Source: Kitasatospora sp. Root107
GTDB lineage: Bacteria > Actinomycetota > Actinomycetes > Streptomycetales > Streptomycetaceae
Direction of reading: 5' to 3'
Assembly: GCF_001424875.1 (NCBI RefSeq)
Contig: NZ_LMCT01000001.1
Location: forward strand, 220,168 to 284,167
Length of the DNA stretch: 64,000 nucleotides
In this document: one piece after another, positions 8,379-17,829 of the stretch
Layout of the letters: each line of letters starts with the position of its first letter
Position numbering within the stretch: position 1 is the first letter of the stretch
Notes under the pieces: generated by a model
Database searches by the model: none
What the model saw: only the letters and a program-made list of their open reading frames with translations
What the model was told of the DNA's origin: nothing
Translations under genes and position numbers: made by a program

Positions 8379-9296
8379 GTGAGCCCGCTGCGCATCGCCA
8401 CCTTCAACCTCCTGCACGGCCGGCCGCTGGCCGCCGACGGCAGCCCGTTGCCCTACCCCGCCGAGCCGGGTGACCCGCTGGCCGAGGCGGTCGCCGGGCT
8501 GGCCCCGGACGTGCTCGCGCTCCAGGAGGTGGACCGCCACCAGGAACGCTCCGGCTTCGCCGACCAGGCCGCGGTGGCCGCCAAGGCGATGGGCGCGAGC
8601 GACTGGCGGTTCGCCGCCGCCCTGCACGGCCGCCCGGCGCCGTCCACCGGCTGGATTCTCGACCCCGCCGTGCCGGGGCTCCAGGTGTACGGCCCCGACG
8701 AGGTCGGCGACTCCCCGCACCCGTCCTACGGCACCGCCCTGCTCACCCGACTGCCCGTCAGCCAGTGGCGGGCCCGGCGGTTCGCCCCGGCGCCGTTCGG
8801 CCTGCCGCTCCGGGTGGCCGGCCGGCGCGGGCTCACCCCCGTACCGGACGAACCACGGGCCGCCCTGGCCGCCGTACTCCAGGGCGAGCGGGGCGAGTTC
8901 ACCGTGGTCGCCACCCACCTGTCCTTCGTACCCGGGTGGAACATGGCCCAACTCGCGGCGATCCGGCGGTGGATCGCGGACCTGCCGAAGCCGCACCTGG
9001 TGCTCGGTGACTTCAACCTGATCGGGGCTGTGCCGCGGACCGTGCTCGGCGGTGCCACCGCACTCGGGCGGCGGCCGCAGCGGCAGCTGCCCCGGCGGCG
9101 CAGCCGGGCGCCCCGGCCCCGTCTCCAGGGGTGGCACGACCTCGCCAAGACGCCCACCTACCCGTCGCACCGGCCGGCCGTCCAGTTCGACCACGTCCTG
9201 GCCACCGGGGTGCCCCGCACCGCAGTGGGCTCCGCGATCGCCCCCCGGACGGGGATCTCGGACCACCGGCCGCTCCTGGTCGAGGTCGACCTCTGA
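8379..9296 (+). CDS. Endonuclease/exonuclease/phosphatase (EEP) family hydrolase
   Basis: 305 residues. The EEP metal and catalytic motifs appear in order: TFNLLHG with the metal-ligand Asn, VLALQEVD with the catalytic Glu, VATHLSF, LVLGDFNL with the Asp-x-Asn pair, and FDHVLATG followed by ISDHRPLLVEVDL with the terminal catalytic His. The superfamily includes phosphodiesterases, nucleases and sphingomyelinase-like enzymes; sequence alone does not fix the substrate. No signal peptide is seen, so it is probably cytoplasmic. GTG at 8379 is chosen because the family begins right at the first strand (LRIATFN). It is divergent from padR and ends next to a dispersed repeat element. Confidence 0.88.
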   Translation: MSPLRIATFNLLHGRPLAADGSPLPYPAEPGDPLAEAVAGLAPDVLALQEVDRHQERSGFADQAAVAAKAMGASDWRFAAALHGRPAPSTGWILDPAVPGLQVYGPDEVGDSPHPSYGTALLTRLPVSQWRARRFAPAPFGLPLRVAGRRGLTPVPDEPRAALAAVLQGERGEFTVVATHLSFVPGWNMAQLAAIRRWIADLPKPHLVLGDFNLIGAVPRTVLGGATALGRRPQRQLPRRRSRAPRPRLQGWHDLAKTPTYPSHRPAVQFDHVLATGVPRTAVGSAIAPRTGISDHRPLLVEVDL

Positions 9297-9304
9297 GCGC
9301 AAGT

Positions 9305-9436
9305 TGCACTATCCAGGGGCTCGGGGAACGGCGACGAGATCTGGCGTTCGGGTCACTGCGAAAGTGCCTGACCACCTGCGCACGGATCACCTTTTCCGAG
9401 GTCGGCGTCGCAGTTCCCCGAGCCCCTGGTGGTGCA
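9305..9436 (+). repeat. Dispersed palindromic intergenic element, copy 1 of 7
   Basis: About 132 bp between two convergent stop codons. Outer ends are TGCAC and GTGCA. The inner inverted arms are AGGGGCTCGGGGAAC and GTTCCCCGAGCCCCT. The conserved core GAAAGTGCCTGACC is on the plus strand. Six related copies occur elsewhere in the window. It may act as a bidirectional terminator. Confidence 0.9.
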
Positions 9437-9440
9437 CCGC

Positions 9441-10625
9441 CTAGAGCAGCTGCCTGGTCACGGCCGACTGGTGCGGGAGCTGCGGGAGGATCGGCTCGTA
9501 CTGGAGCAGGAGCATCGCGGCGTCGTCGCCGAGCTTGCGGCCGACGTGGCGGACCACGTCGTCGTGCAGGCGGCGGAGGACCTCGACGGGGCCGCCGACC
9601 GCGCAGTAGGGGAGCCGTTCGGCGAGGGGGTAGAAGGCGCCGCGGTGGTCACGGGCTTCGATCACGCCGTCGGTGAAGAGCAGCACCCGGTCGCCGGGCT
9701 CGACCCGGATCCGCTGGACGGGCGGGCGGACATCGGCCGGGTCGAGGACGCCGAGCGGCGGTACGGTCTCGGGCAGTTCGAGCGGGCGCGGGGTCTGGCC
9801 GGCCCGGAGCAGCAGCGGGGCGGGGTGGCCGCAGTTGACGATCTCGGCGGTGCCGTCGGGGCAGACGCCGATCAGCAGCAGGGTGACGAACTCCTCCTCC
9901 ACCCCGGGGTGGTCGTTCTCGTGCAGGGCCCGGTCGAGGCTGACGGCCAGCCAGGCCGCCACCCGGTCCAGGGCGGGCTCCTGGTGGGCGGCCTCGCGGA
10001 AGGCGCCGAGTACGGCGGCGGCGGTCTCGACGGCGGCCAGGCCCTTGCCCCGGACGTCGCCGATCACCGCGCGGACGCCGTGCCGGGTGTTCACCACCTC
10101 GTACAGGTCACCGCCGATCGAGGCGTGTTCGGCGGCGGCGGCGTAGTGCACGGCGGCCCGGACGCTGCCGACCCGGTCGGGGACGGAGCGCAGCAGGACC
10201 CGGCGGGCGATCTCGGCGACCAGCTGGGCGTCGGCGAGGGCCTGCTCCTGACGGACTCTCAGGGTGGCGCTGACCCAGCCGATCGCGGCCACCAGGGCGA
10301 TCGCGAAGACGGTGGCGCTGTGCACGGACTGGCCGAGCACCTCGTGGTAGCCGGCCAGCGCGAAGGCGGCGATCTCGGTGAACAGGCCGATCAGCAGCGG
10401 GTACCAGGTGCGTCGGCTGACCACCGCGGCCAGCGCGGGGACGGCGGTGAGGGCGGGCTCGACGGTGACCGCCGAGTTGCTGAAGAAGTCGAGGGCGAGC
10501 ACCAGCAGCATGCCGATGAAGGGCAGCGCCATCGAGGTTTTCGGCCAGGTCCCGGTAACCGTGCCTGGAACAGCCCCCGGGGTCGGCCCCGCGAGCCGGT
10601 CTCTGATCCATCCGGTCGCGCTCAA
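9441..10625 (-). CDS. Membrane-anchored PP2C/SpoIIE-type serine phosphatase
   Basis: 394 residues. Hydrophobic stretches at about 32-50, 55-75, 75-95 and 100-120 form an N-terminal membrane anchor. The C-terminal SpoIIE/PP2C catalytic domain (about 155-380) has the metal-binding Asp motifs GGDLYEV, GDVRGKG, LFTDGVIEARD and GDDAAMLLL. Streptomyces has dozens of such PPM phosphatases; they dephosphorylate anti-anti-sigma factors and so release sigma factors. No partner lies nearby, although an RsbW-like protein is encoded at 904. The start is TTG at 10625 with GGAGAG 8 nt upstream. It is convergent with the EEP gene across a repeat element. Confidence 0.9.
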   Translation of the reverse strand: MSATGWIRDRLAGPTPGAVPGTVTGTWPKTSMALPFIGMLLVLALDFFSNSAVTVEPALTAVPALAAVVSRRTWYPLLIGLFTEIAAFALAGYHEVLGQSVHSATVFAIALVAAIGWVSATLRVRQEQALADAQLVAEIARRVLLRSVPDRVGSVRAAVHYAAAAEHASIGGDLYEVVNTRHGVRAVIGDVRGKGLAAVETAAAVLGAFREAAHQEPALDRVAAWLAVSLDRALHENDHPGVEEEFVTLLLIGVCPDGTAEIVNCGHPAPLLLRAGQTPRPLELPETVPPLGVLDPADVRPPVQRIRVEPGDRVLLFTDGVIEARDHRGAFYPLAERLPYCAVGGPVEVLRRLHDDVVRHVGRKLGDDAAMLLLQYEPILPQLPHQSAVTRQLL

Positions 10626-10775
10626 CTTCGGTCTCTCCAGCAGAAGGTGGCCGGTGCCTGGGACACCTGCGGTGATGACAGAGGGTCAGGTCGTGGAGCC
10701 CTGACCGGTGGCCGGAGTTCGGGGGTGACCGGTTACCGACCCCACAATAGGCGCGAATAGTGCACAGCGCACAGG

Positions 10776-10798
10776 TTTCGCACGATGCCGTGACGAAA
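10776..10798. terminator. Possible terminator after adnB
   Basis: TTTCG-CACG and CGTG-A-CGAAA form a 9-bp stem with one bulged A and a 4-nt loop, 18 nt downstream of the adnB stop codon. Weak support. Confidence 0.4.
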
Positions 10799-10815
10799 TG
10801 GATGCTCTGCGTGAC

Positions 10816-13800
10816 TCATCTTGTGTCATTCCCGATCAGAAGCCGGGTCAACTCTTTTCGGTCGGGAAGTTCGGCCGGAGTTTCGACCCGGCCACTACGG
10901 ACGTACAGGAACGAAGCGGTGACCTGCTCCGGCTCGACGCCCATCAGTTCGGCCCAGGCCAGCCGGTAGACGGCCAGCTGGAGCGGGTCGGCGGTCTCCT
11001 CCCGGTGGGTCTTCCAGTCCACCACCTCCCAGCGGGGGGCTGCTGGTGACCCTGAGCCACCGTCACTCTCCTGGTAGACCGCGTCGATCCGGCCGCGCAC
11101 CACCCGGCCCCCCAGCACCAGCTGGAACGGGGCCTCCACCCGGTACGGCCGCCGGCTCGCGTACGGGCTGCGCAGGAACGCCTCCTTGAGCCGCTCCAGG
11201 TCGTGCTCGTCCTCGATGCCGTCGTCGTCCACCCCGGGCAGCGCGTCGGGATCGACCAGCAGCAGCGGTTCGATCCGGGCCTGCACCCAGGCGTGGAAGC
11301 GGGTGCCCCGGCGTGCGGCGGGCTGCGGCGGGCGCGGCATCGGGCGGGCCAGCTCCCGGGCGAAGCCGTCCGGGTCGGCGGCGAGCTTCAGCAGCTGGGT
11401 GGCGGACAGCGAGGCGGGCAGCGGGACCTCCCGGACGGCCCGGCGGGAGCGTTCCAGTTCGCCCAGCAGGGCCGTCAGGTCGCGGTCCCAGGAGGCGACC
11501 TGACGCTCCGACTCCGGCGCCATCCGCTCCGGTTCCGGCGCGGGCTCCCCGGCCAGCCGGCGGTGCACCACCTCGGCCACCCGGCGGCGGGCGAGCTGGG
11601 CGGCGGGATCCAGCGGCAGCGGCCAGGGCGTCTCCACCGAGCTGTCCAGGGCCGGGTTCTCGGCGTCCGGCAGCGGCGGCTCGGCCCAGACCTCGACCTC
11701 GCCGTTGCCGGGCTGCGCGGCGTGCTCGTGCAGCGCCGTGAGGAAGGTGGAAGGACCCCGCCGGCGCTTCTGGCTCGGCCCCCACCAGTGGCCGGAGGCG
11801 AGCAGCAGCTCCCTGGGCCGGGTGAAGGCGACGTAGCCGAGCCGGAGCTCCTCGGTGGCCGAGTGCTCGGCCATCTCGGCCTTGAAGAGCTTCATCTCCT
11901 TGGGCGTCAGATCGCCGAGCACCGGCAGGGTGGCGGCGTCCCCGCGCAGTTCGTGCGGCAGGACCTTCTTGGTGCTGGTCCAGCGCTCCCGGCCCTTGGC
12001 GCTCGGGAACGCCTCCTTGACCAGCCCGGGGACGGCCACCACATCCCACTCCAGGCCCTTGGACTTGTGCGCGGTGAGCACCTTCACGGTGTCCTCCCCG
12101 CCGGGCAGGCTGCTGTCCAGGCCGCGTTCGTACTCCTGCGCCGCGCGCAGGAAGGCCAGGAAGGCGGACAGCCCCGGGTCGCCGTCCAGGTCGGCGAAAC
12201 CGGCGGCCACGTCCAGGAAGGAGTGCAGGGTCTCCCGACGGCGGGCGGCCAACGCGGTTGGCGAGGCGGAGAGTTCGACCTCCAGGCCGGTGACCGCCAG
12301 CACCCGGTGCAGCACGTCCATCAGCGGCTCGGCCAGCGAGCGGCGCAACTCCCGGGTCTCCCGGGCCAGATGAGAGAACCGGACCCGGGCCTCCGGCGAG
12401 AACGGCAGCTCGTCCGGCTGGTCCTTGTCCAGGAAGCTCTCCAACGCGTCGGCCAGCGACACCACTTCGGTCGGATCGGTCTCCGCCACCGCGGCCGCCA
12501 GTGCGTCGCCACTCCCGGCCCGTCCGGTCCGCACCAGCGCGGCGGCCCGGCGGCCGAGCAGCGCCAGGTCGCGCGGGCCGATCCGCCAGCGCGGACCGAT
12601 CAGCAGGCGGACCAGCGAGGCGTTCGCGGTCGGGTCCTGCAGCACCTCACAGACCGCCACCAGGTCGGCCACCTCCGGGAGTTGGAGCAGCCCGCCGAGC
12701 CCGACCACCTCGACCGGCACCTCCCGGGCGACCAGTGCGGCGTGGATGTCCGGGAAGGCCGAACCGCTGCGGCAGAGCACCGCGATCCGGCCCGGCGCGG
12801 TGCCCGTGGCGGTCAGATGGGCGATCCGGTCGGCCAGCCACTCCACCTCCTCGGCGTGGGTGGGCAGCAGTGCGCAGCGGACGAAGCCGTCCAGCTCGTC
12901 CCCCGGGGCGGCCCTGAGCGCCTCCACGCCCGCGTGCATCTCCCGCAGGGGGGTGGCCAGTTGGTTGGCGAAGGCGAGCAGTCGGCCACCGCTGCGCCGG
13001 TTCTCGCTGAGCGAGTAGCGGTGCGCGGGGGTGCCGGCCCGGCGCGGGAAGTGCCGCGGGAAGTCGTCCAGGTTGGCCACCGAGGCGCCGCGCCAGCCGT
13101 AGATCGCCTGGCAGGGGTCGCCGACCGCCGTCACCGGATGACCGCTGCCCGCACCGAACAGCCCGGCCAGCATGAGGCGTTGGGCCACCGAAGTGTCCTG
13201 GTACTCGTCCAGCAGCACCACCCTGAACTGCTCCCGCAGCAGCACCCCGACCTCAGGACGCTGCTGGGCCAGCCGGGCGGAGGCGGCGATCTGGTCGCCG
13301 AAGTCCATCAGGTTGCCGGACTGCTTGCGGCGGCGGTACTCCTCCACCAGCTCCAGCAGCTCCAGCCGGGCCCGCGACGTCACCGGGATCGCCCGCAGGT
13401 CGTCGTTGCTCAGCTTCACGGTGGCCGCGTGGTCCAGCAGCTCCCGGTCGAAGTCGCGCAGCCGGGCGGGCTCCACCAGGTGCTCGGCCAGCTCGGAGTC
13501 CAGCGCGATCAGCTCGGCGACCAGGCCTACGAGCGCCCCGGTCAGGGCCGGGTACGGGCCGCGCGAGTGCCGCAGCACCCTGGCCGCCAGCTGGAACCGG
13601 GTGGCGTCGGCGAGCAGCCGGACGTCCGGCTCGATGCCCAGCCGTAGGCCGTGCTCCTTGAGCAGGCGTCCGGCGAACGCGTGATAGGTGGAGATCTCCG
13701 GTTCGCCGAGCGAGTCCTCGTCGTCCTCCAGCACCCCGGCCCGCAGCAGCGCCGTCCTGACCCGCTCGGCCAGCTCACCGGCCGCCTTGTTGGTGAAGGT

Positions 13801-14007
13801 CAGCCCGAGCACCTGCTCCGGCCGTACCGCCCCCGATCCGACCAGCCACACCACCCGGGCCGCCATCACCGTGGTCTTCCCCGAACCGGCCCCCGCCACG
13901 ATCACCGCGGGCTCCAGCGGCGCCCCGATCGCGGCCATCTGCTCCCGGTTGAACGGGACGCCGAGCAGCTCCTTGAGCTGTTCCGGGTCACTGAGCAGGG
14001 ATCGCAT
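10816..14007 (-). CDS. adnB: UvrD/RecB-like helicase-nuclease, AdnB-like subunit
   Basis: 1063 residues. The superfamily 1A motor has Walker A GAGSGKTT, then LTFTNKAAGELAERV, LDEYQDTS, AVGDPCQAIYGWRGA, VKVLTAHKSKGLEWD and VAFTRPRELLLASGH. The C-terminal PD-(D/E)XK nuclease is marked by WEVVDWKTHREE with the catalytic Asp-x-Lys, then LQLAVYRLAWAEL. This is the layout of AdnAB, the heterodimeric motor-nuclease that resects DNA double-strand breaks in actinobacteria. The ATG at 14007 (MRSLLSDPEQ) fits the family better than more upstream codons. It follows its partner gene by 32 nt. A and B are assigned by mycobacterial gene order (adnA upstream), so the letters are less sure than the function. 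Confidence 0.88.
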   Translation of the reverse strand: MRSLLSDPEQLKELLGVPFNREQMAAIGAPLEPAVIVAGAGSGKTTVMAARVVWLVGSGAVRPEQVLGLTFTNKAAGELAERVRTALLRAGVLEDDEDSLGEPEISTYHAFAGRLLKEHGLRLGIEPDVRLLADATRFQLAARVLRHSRGPYPALTGALVGLVAELIALDSELAEHLVEPARLRDFDRELLDHAATVKLSNDDLRAIPVTSRARLELLELVEEYRRRKQSGNLMDFGDQIAASARLAQQRPEVGVLLREQFRVVLLDEYQDTSVAQRLMLAGLFGAGSGHPVTAVGDPCQAIYGWRGASVANLDDFPRHFPRRAGTPAHRYSLSENRRSGGRLLAFANQLATPLREMHAGVEALRAAPGDELDGFVRCALLPTHAEEVEWLADRIAHLTATGTAPGRIAVLCRSGSAFPDIHAALVAREVPVEVVGLGGLLQLPEVADLVAVCEVLQDPTANASLVRLLIGPRWRIGPRDLALLGRRAAALVRTGRAGSGDALAAAVAETDPTEVVSLADALESFLDKDQPDELPFSPEARVRFSHLARETRELRRSLAEPLMDVLHRVLAVTGLEVELSASPTALAARRRETLHSFLDVAAGFADLDGDPGLSAFLAFLRAAQEYERGLDSSLPGGEDTVKVLTAHKSKGLEWDVVAVPGLVKEAFPSAKGRERWTSTKKVLPHELRGDAATLPVLGDLTPKEMKLFKAEMAEHSATEELRLGYVAFTRPRELLLASGHWWGPSQKRRRGPSTFLTALHEHAAQPGNGEVEVWAEPPLPDAENPALDSSVETPWPLPLDPAAQLARRRVAEVVHRRLAGEPAPEPERMAPESERQVASWDRDLTALLGELERSRRAVREVPLPASLSATQLLKLAADPDGFARELARPMPRPPQPAARRGTRFHAWVQARIEPLLLVDPDALPGVDDDGIEDEHDLERLKEAFLRSPYASRRPYRVEAPFQLVLGGRVVRGRIDAVYQESDGGSGSPAAPRWEVVDWKTHREETADPLQLAVYRLAWAELMGVEPEQVTASFLYVRSGRVETPAELPDRKELTRLLIGNDTR

Positions 14008-14039
14008 TCCGCCAAGGGTAACCACCGCGGCCCGGCACC

Positions 14040-17000
14040 TCAGTCCAGCAGCTGGCGCCCGTCCCGCTGGGCGGTGCAGCTGCCGCGGAAGCTGCACCGG
14101 GCGCAGGAGTCACTCGTCCGCGGGCTGAACCGTTCCGCCAGCACCTTGCCCGCCGTGTCCGCGAGCAGGTTCTCGATCCACGGTTCCTCCGGCGGTCCCT
14201 GGTGCTGGACCTTGGGGGCCTCCGGCTCCGTCTTTGAAGCCTCCGCCCGCAGGTGGACCAGCTCCGCGCCACCGACCTCGGGGCGGTGCTCGAAGAGCTC
14301 GTCCAGTGCCCCGGCCCGGGCGGCGAGCTGGTAGACCGCCAGCTGCTTGTGGTCGGGCAGCGACTTGTCCGTCGGCAGCTGCTTGCCGGTCTTGAAGTCG
14401 ACCACGTACGCGCGGCCGGCCTCGTCCCGTTCGACCCGGTCCATCGAGCCCCGGATCCGGACGCTGACCTCCCCGACCGGCAGCGTGAGGTCGAAGTCGT
14501 GCTCGGTGGCGACAGTGCTCCGGCCACGTTCCAGCACGTGCCAGTGCAGGAAGCGTTCCAGCGCCGCCCTGGCCTGCTCCTTCTCCTGCTGGGACTTCCA
14601 CGGTGCGTCGAAGGCCAGCGCGTCCCAGACCGTGTCGAGCCGCTCCATCAGCACCGCGAGGTCGGCCGGGGTCCGCCCGGAGCCGACCTCGTCGGCCAGC
14701 GCGTGCACCACGTTGCCGAAACCCTGGGCGGCCGTGGTGGTGCTGCCCGCCTTGACGTCCTTCTCCAGGAACCACTGCAAGGAGCAGCTCTCCAGCTGTT
14801 CCAGACCACTCCCCGACAGCCGCACCGGCAGCTCCGCGTCCCGCAGCGGCTCGGCCGACTCGGTCCGGTCCACCAGCCCCCACCACCGGTCGGGGTGGGC
14901 GGCGGGCACCAGCGGGGCGCCGTCCTCGTCGGTGGCCGCCGCCAGCACGGCCAGCCGTTCGGCGGCGGCCCGGCGCAGTTCGGCCGGACGCGCGGGGTCC
15001 ACGGTCACCGCCCGCAGCTCGGCGACCAGTGCGGAGACCGCCAGCGGCCGTTTCGGACGGTGCGTCACGTCCTCGACCGTCACCTGCGGGGTACGGCGCA
15101 GCACCCGGCCGGTCCGGGGGTCGAGCTCCTCCCGGTACAGCTCGCGCAGGAAACGGGACGGCTCGTCGCCGTCCTCGGCCGGGGCCTTCACCGCCGTGAC
15201 GATCAGCCGGTCCTTGGCCCGGGTGACGGCCGTGTAGAAGAGGCGGCGCTCCTCCCCCAGCAGCGCGGCCGGGGAGAGCGGTTCGGCCAGGCCGTCCCGG
15301 CCGATCCGGTCGGCCTCCAGCAGCGAGCCCCGGCGACGCAGGTCGGGCCAGAGGCCGTCCTGCACCCCGGCCACCACGACTACCCGCCACTCCAGCCCCT
15401 TGGACCGGTGCGCGGTCATCAGCCGGACCGCCTCGGGCCGCACCGTCCGTACGGCCAGCGTGTCGGCGGCAATGTCCTGCGCCTCCAGCTCGGCCAGCAG
15501 CTCCTGCGCGCCCCGGTGCCCGGCCACCTGCTCCTCCGAGCGGGCCGCGGTCTCGAACAGCGCGCACAGCGCGTCCAGGTCCCGGTCGGCGTTGCGGCCC
15601 GCCGCGCCGCCGCGCAGCGCGGCCCGCTCCAGCCGCTCGCGCCAGCGGCGGCTGCCGTCCCAGAGCTCCCAGAGCGCGGCCTCGGCTCCGCCGCCGCCCG
15701 CGAGCTGTTCGCGGACCTTGCGCAGCAGCATGCCCAGTTCGCGGGCCCGGCGGGCGTAGCCGGGCTCCATCGCGACCAGCCGATCCGGCTCGGCCAGCGC
15801 CTCCCGGATCAGCTCCTCGGCCGGGCGGACCACGGCGGGCTCCTCGGCCCCGCGCAGCGCCTGCCGTTCCTCCTCGCGCAGCGCCCGGCCGAGCCGGCGC
15901 AGGTCGGAACCGTCCAGCCCGCCGAGCGGGCCGGTCAGCAGGGTGTGCGCCTGTTCGGCGGTGCACTGCTCGGCGGGGTGGGCGCAGACCCGAAGGGCCG
16001 TCAGCAGCGGGGTGACGGCGGGCTCCTCACGGAGTGGCAGGTCGTCGCCGTCGATCTCCAGCGGCACCCCGGCCGCGCCGAGCGCCCGCCGGACGCCGGG
16101 GATGGACCGGCCACCGGCCCGGACCAGCACCGCCATCTCGCCCCACGGCACGCCGTCCTCCAGGTGCGCCCGGCGCAGCAGGTCGGCGACCGAGTCCAGC
16201 TCGGCGCCGGGGGTCGGATAGGTGTACACCTCGACCCGGCCGCCCTCGCGGGAGGGCAGCAGGGCGCGGTGCGCCGCCAGCTTCTCGGCGGGCAGCCGGC
16301 CCATCGGCATCCGCCGGGTGAGCTCCCGGGCGGCGGCCAGCAGGACGGCGCCGGAGCGGCGGGAGACCCGGAGCACCTTGACCTCGCCGGGGCTGCCGTC
16401 GGCCTTCGGGAAGGTGTCGGGGAAGTCGAGGATGCCGTTGATGTCAGCGCCCCGGAAGGCGTAGATCGACTGGTCCGGGTCGCCGACCGCGACCAGGTCC
16501 CTTCCACCGCCCGCGAGTTGGCGCAGCAGCCGGACCTGGGACGGGTCGGTGTCCTGGTACTCGTCCACGAACACCACGTCGTAGCGGGCCCGTAGCGCGT
16601 CACCCACCTCCGGCCGTTCGGCCAGCAGCACGGCGCGGTGCACCAGCTCCGCGTAGTCGAGCACGCCGCGCAGGTCGAGCACGTCCAGGTAGTCGGCCAG
16701 GAAGTGCGCGGCGGCGGCCCAGTCGGGGCGCTGCACCCCGGCGGCGAACCGGCTCAGTTCGGCCTCGCCGAGGCCCAGCTCCCGGCTGCGGGCGAGCACC
16801 GCGCGGACCTCGTCGGCGAAGCCCCGGGTGGTCAGGCAGGCCCGCAGGTCCAGCGGCCAGGCGATGCCGCCCGCGCCGAGCCTGACGTCCTCGGCATGAC
16901 CGGCCAGCAGCTCACGGACCATCACGTCCTGCTCGGGCCCGGAGAGCAGCCGGAGCGGTTCGGCGTACGCGGCGGGCTCCTGGTGGGCCCGGAGCAGCGC

Positions 17001-17312
17001 GTAGCAGAACGAGTGGAAGGTGGTGGCCTGCGGAGTGGCCGAGCCGTTGCCGAGCCGGGTGGTGGTCCGGTCCCGCAGCTCCATCGCGGCCTTGCGGCTG
17101 AAGGTGAGCACCAGGATGCGCTCGGGGTCGGTGCCGCGTTCGATCCGCCGGACCACCGACTCCACCAGCGTGGTGGTCTTGCCAGTGCCGGGCCCGGCGA
17201 GCACCAGCAACGGCCCGTCGGTGTGCTCGGCCACGGCCCGCTGGTACTCGTCCAGCACGGGCGGGGCCGGCTGCGCGAGCGGACTGCGGACCAGTCGGAA
17301 CGGGGAGGACAC
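14040..17312 (-). CDS. adnA: UvrD/RecB-like helicase-nuclease with Fe-S cysteines, AdnA-like subunit
   Basis: 1090 residues. The N-terminal SF1A motor has GPGTGKTTTLVESVV, LTFSRKAAMELRDR, FVDEYQDTDPSQ, AVGDPDQSIYAFRGAD, VRLMTAHRSKGLEWRV and FYTAVTRAKDRLIV. The C-terminal RecB-type nuclease has RAYVVDFKTGKQ (catalytic Asp and Lys) and QLAVYQLAARAG. A cysteine cluster at the extreme C-terminus (SCARCSFRGSC), together with an upstream Cys in the ESCSLQWF segment, suggests an AddB-like 4Fe-4S staple. It starts with GTG at 17312, where a TAGGCT -10 box is 7 nt upstream. It follows the ATL gene by 25 nt and precedes adnB by 32 nt, so the three probably form a repair operon with an extra internal promoter. 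Confidence 0.88.
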   Translation of the reverse strand: MSSPFRLVRSPLAQPAPPVLDEYQRAVAEHTDGPLLVLAGPGTGKTTTLVESVVRRIERGTDPERILVLTFSRKAAMELRDRTTTRLGNGSATPQATTFHSFCYALLRAHQEPAAYAEPLRLLSGPEQDVMVRELLAGHAEDVRLGAGGIAWPLDLRACLTTRGFADEVRAVLARSRELGLGEAELSRFAAGVQRPDWAAAAHFLADYLDVLDLRGVLDYAELVHRAVLLAERPEVGDALRARYDVVFVDEYQDTDPSQVRLLRQLAGGGRDLVAVGDPDQSIYAFRGADINGILDFPDTFPKADGSPGEVKVLRVSRRSGAVLLAAARELTRRMPMGRLPAEKLAAHRALLPSREGGRVEVYTYPTPGAELDSVADLLRRAHLEDGVPWGEMAVLVRAGGRSIPGVRRALGAAGVPLEIDGDDLPLREEPAVTPLLTALRVCAHPAEQCTAEQAHTLLTGPLGGLDGSDLRRLGRALREEERQALRGAEEPAVVRPAEELIREALAEPDRLVAMEPGYARRARELGMLLRKVREQLAGGGGAEAALWELWDGSRRWRERLERAALRGGAAGRNADRDLDALCALFETAARSEEQVAGHRGAQELLAELEAQDIAADTLAVRTVRPEAVRLMTAHRSKGLEWRVVVVAGVQDGLWPDLRRRGSLLEADRIGRDGLAEPLSPAALLGEERRLFYTAVTRAKDRLIVTAVKAPAEDGDEPSRFLRELYREELDPRTGRVLRRTPQVTVEDVTHRPKRPLAVSALVAELRAVTVDPARPAELRRAAAERLAVLAAATDEDGAPLVPAAHPDRWWGLVDRTESAEPLRDAELPVRLSGSGLEQLESCSLQWFLEKDVKAGSTTTAAQGFGNVVHALADEVGSGRTPADLAVLMERLDTVWDALAFDAPWKSQQEKEQARAALERFLHWHVLERGRSTVATEHDFDLTLPVGEVSVRIRGSMDRVERDEAGRAYVVDFKTGKQLPTDKSLPDHKQLAVYQLAARAGALDELFEHRPEVGGAELVHLRAEASKTEPEAPKVQHQGPPEEPWIENLLADTAGKVLAERFSPRTSDSCARCSFRGSCTAQRDGRQLLD

Positions 17313-17319
17313 CCGGTCG

Positions 17320-17325
17320 AGCCTA
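17320..17325 (-). promoter_or_regulatory. -10 box of a possible leaderless promoter for adnA
   Basis: TAGGCT on the minus strand with 7 nt to the GTG. No clear -35 is seen. The same TAGGCT-N7-GTG layout occurs at 31315. Confidence 0.35.
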
Positions 17326-17337
17326 CCGGCGCAGTTT

Positions 17338-17673
17338 CTAGATCCCGTCCCAGCGGGCCTGCCGGAGGTCCACCCGGGGCTCGCCGCCGACCAGTCTGAG
17401 CGGGGTGCCCTCGGTCCGGTACTCGGGCAGCGCCCGGTGCTCGTGGCCGGGCAGCGGCCGGCCGTCCGCCCTGACCACCCGCCACCAGGGCACGCCCGAG
17501 CCGTACAGCGCCATCACCCGGCCGACCTGCCGGGGGCCGCCCCGGCCGAGGTACTCGGCGACGTCCCCGTACGTCATCACCCGGCCGGGCGGGATCCGCT
17601 CGGTCAGCTCGAGCACCGACTCGACGTACGGCGGCAGCTCGTCCTGCGGCTCAAGGTTCGTCACGCCTGGCAT
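17338..17673 (-). CDS. Alkyltransferase-like (ATL) DNA-binding protein, MGMT family
   Basis: 111 residues, matching only the DNA-binding half of O6-methylguanine-DNA methyltransferases: PPGRVMTYGDVAEYLG, then GGPRQVGRVMAL. The active-site PCHR motif is replaced by VPWWRVVRADG, so the methyl-acceptor Cys is absent and Trp stands in its place. That is the hallmark of ATL proteins, which bind alkylated guanine without repairing it and pass the lesion to nucleotide excision repair. The ATG at 17673 is likely; a GTG three codons later is possible. It lies 25 nt upstream of adnA, as in the mycobacterial Rv3204-Rv3202c neighbourhood. It is divergent from the large membrane protein at 17830. Confidence 0.88.
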   Translation of the reverse strand: MPGVTNLEPQDELPPYVESVLELTERIPPGRVMTYGDVAEYLGRGGPRQVGRVMALYGSGVPWWRVVRADGRPLPGHEHRALPEYRTEGTPLRLVGGEPRVDLRQARWDGI

Positions 17674-17829
17674 CCTGCCAAAAACCGGACCGGCTCCGGC
17701 ACCAACCGGTCGATCAAGGCACTCCCAGGGAGGGATTCGGCGCGCCCGATGTGGCCCCTGTCCCGCATGGGAGGACCCGGCGTGCCACCATCTTCGGGGC
17801 GGTGAGTGGTGATACGAGGACAAGACCAG

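Noticed and set aside
11203..16595. Two 780-815-codon plus-strand frames opposite adnB and adnA
   Set aside because: Same shadow effect; all helicase and nuclease motifs are on the minus strand.
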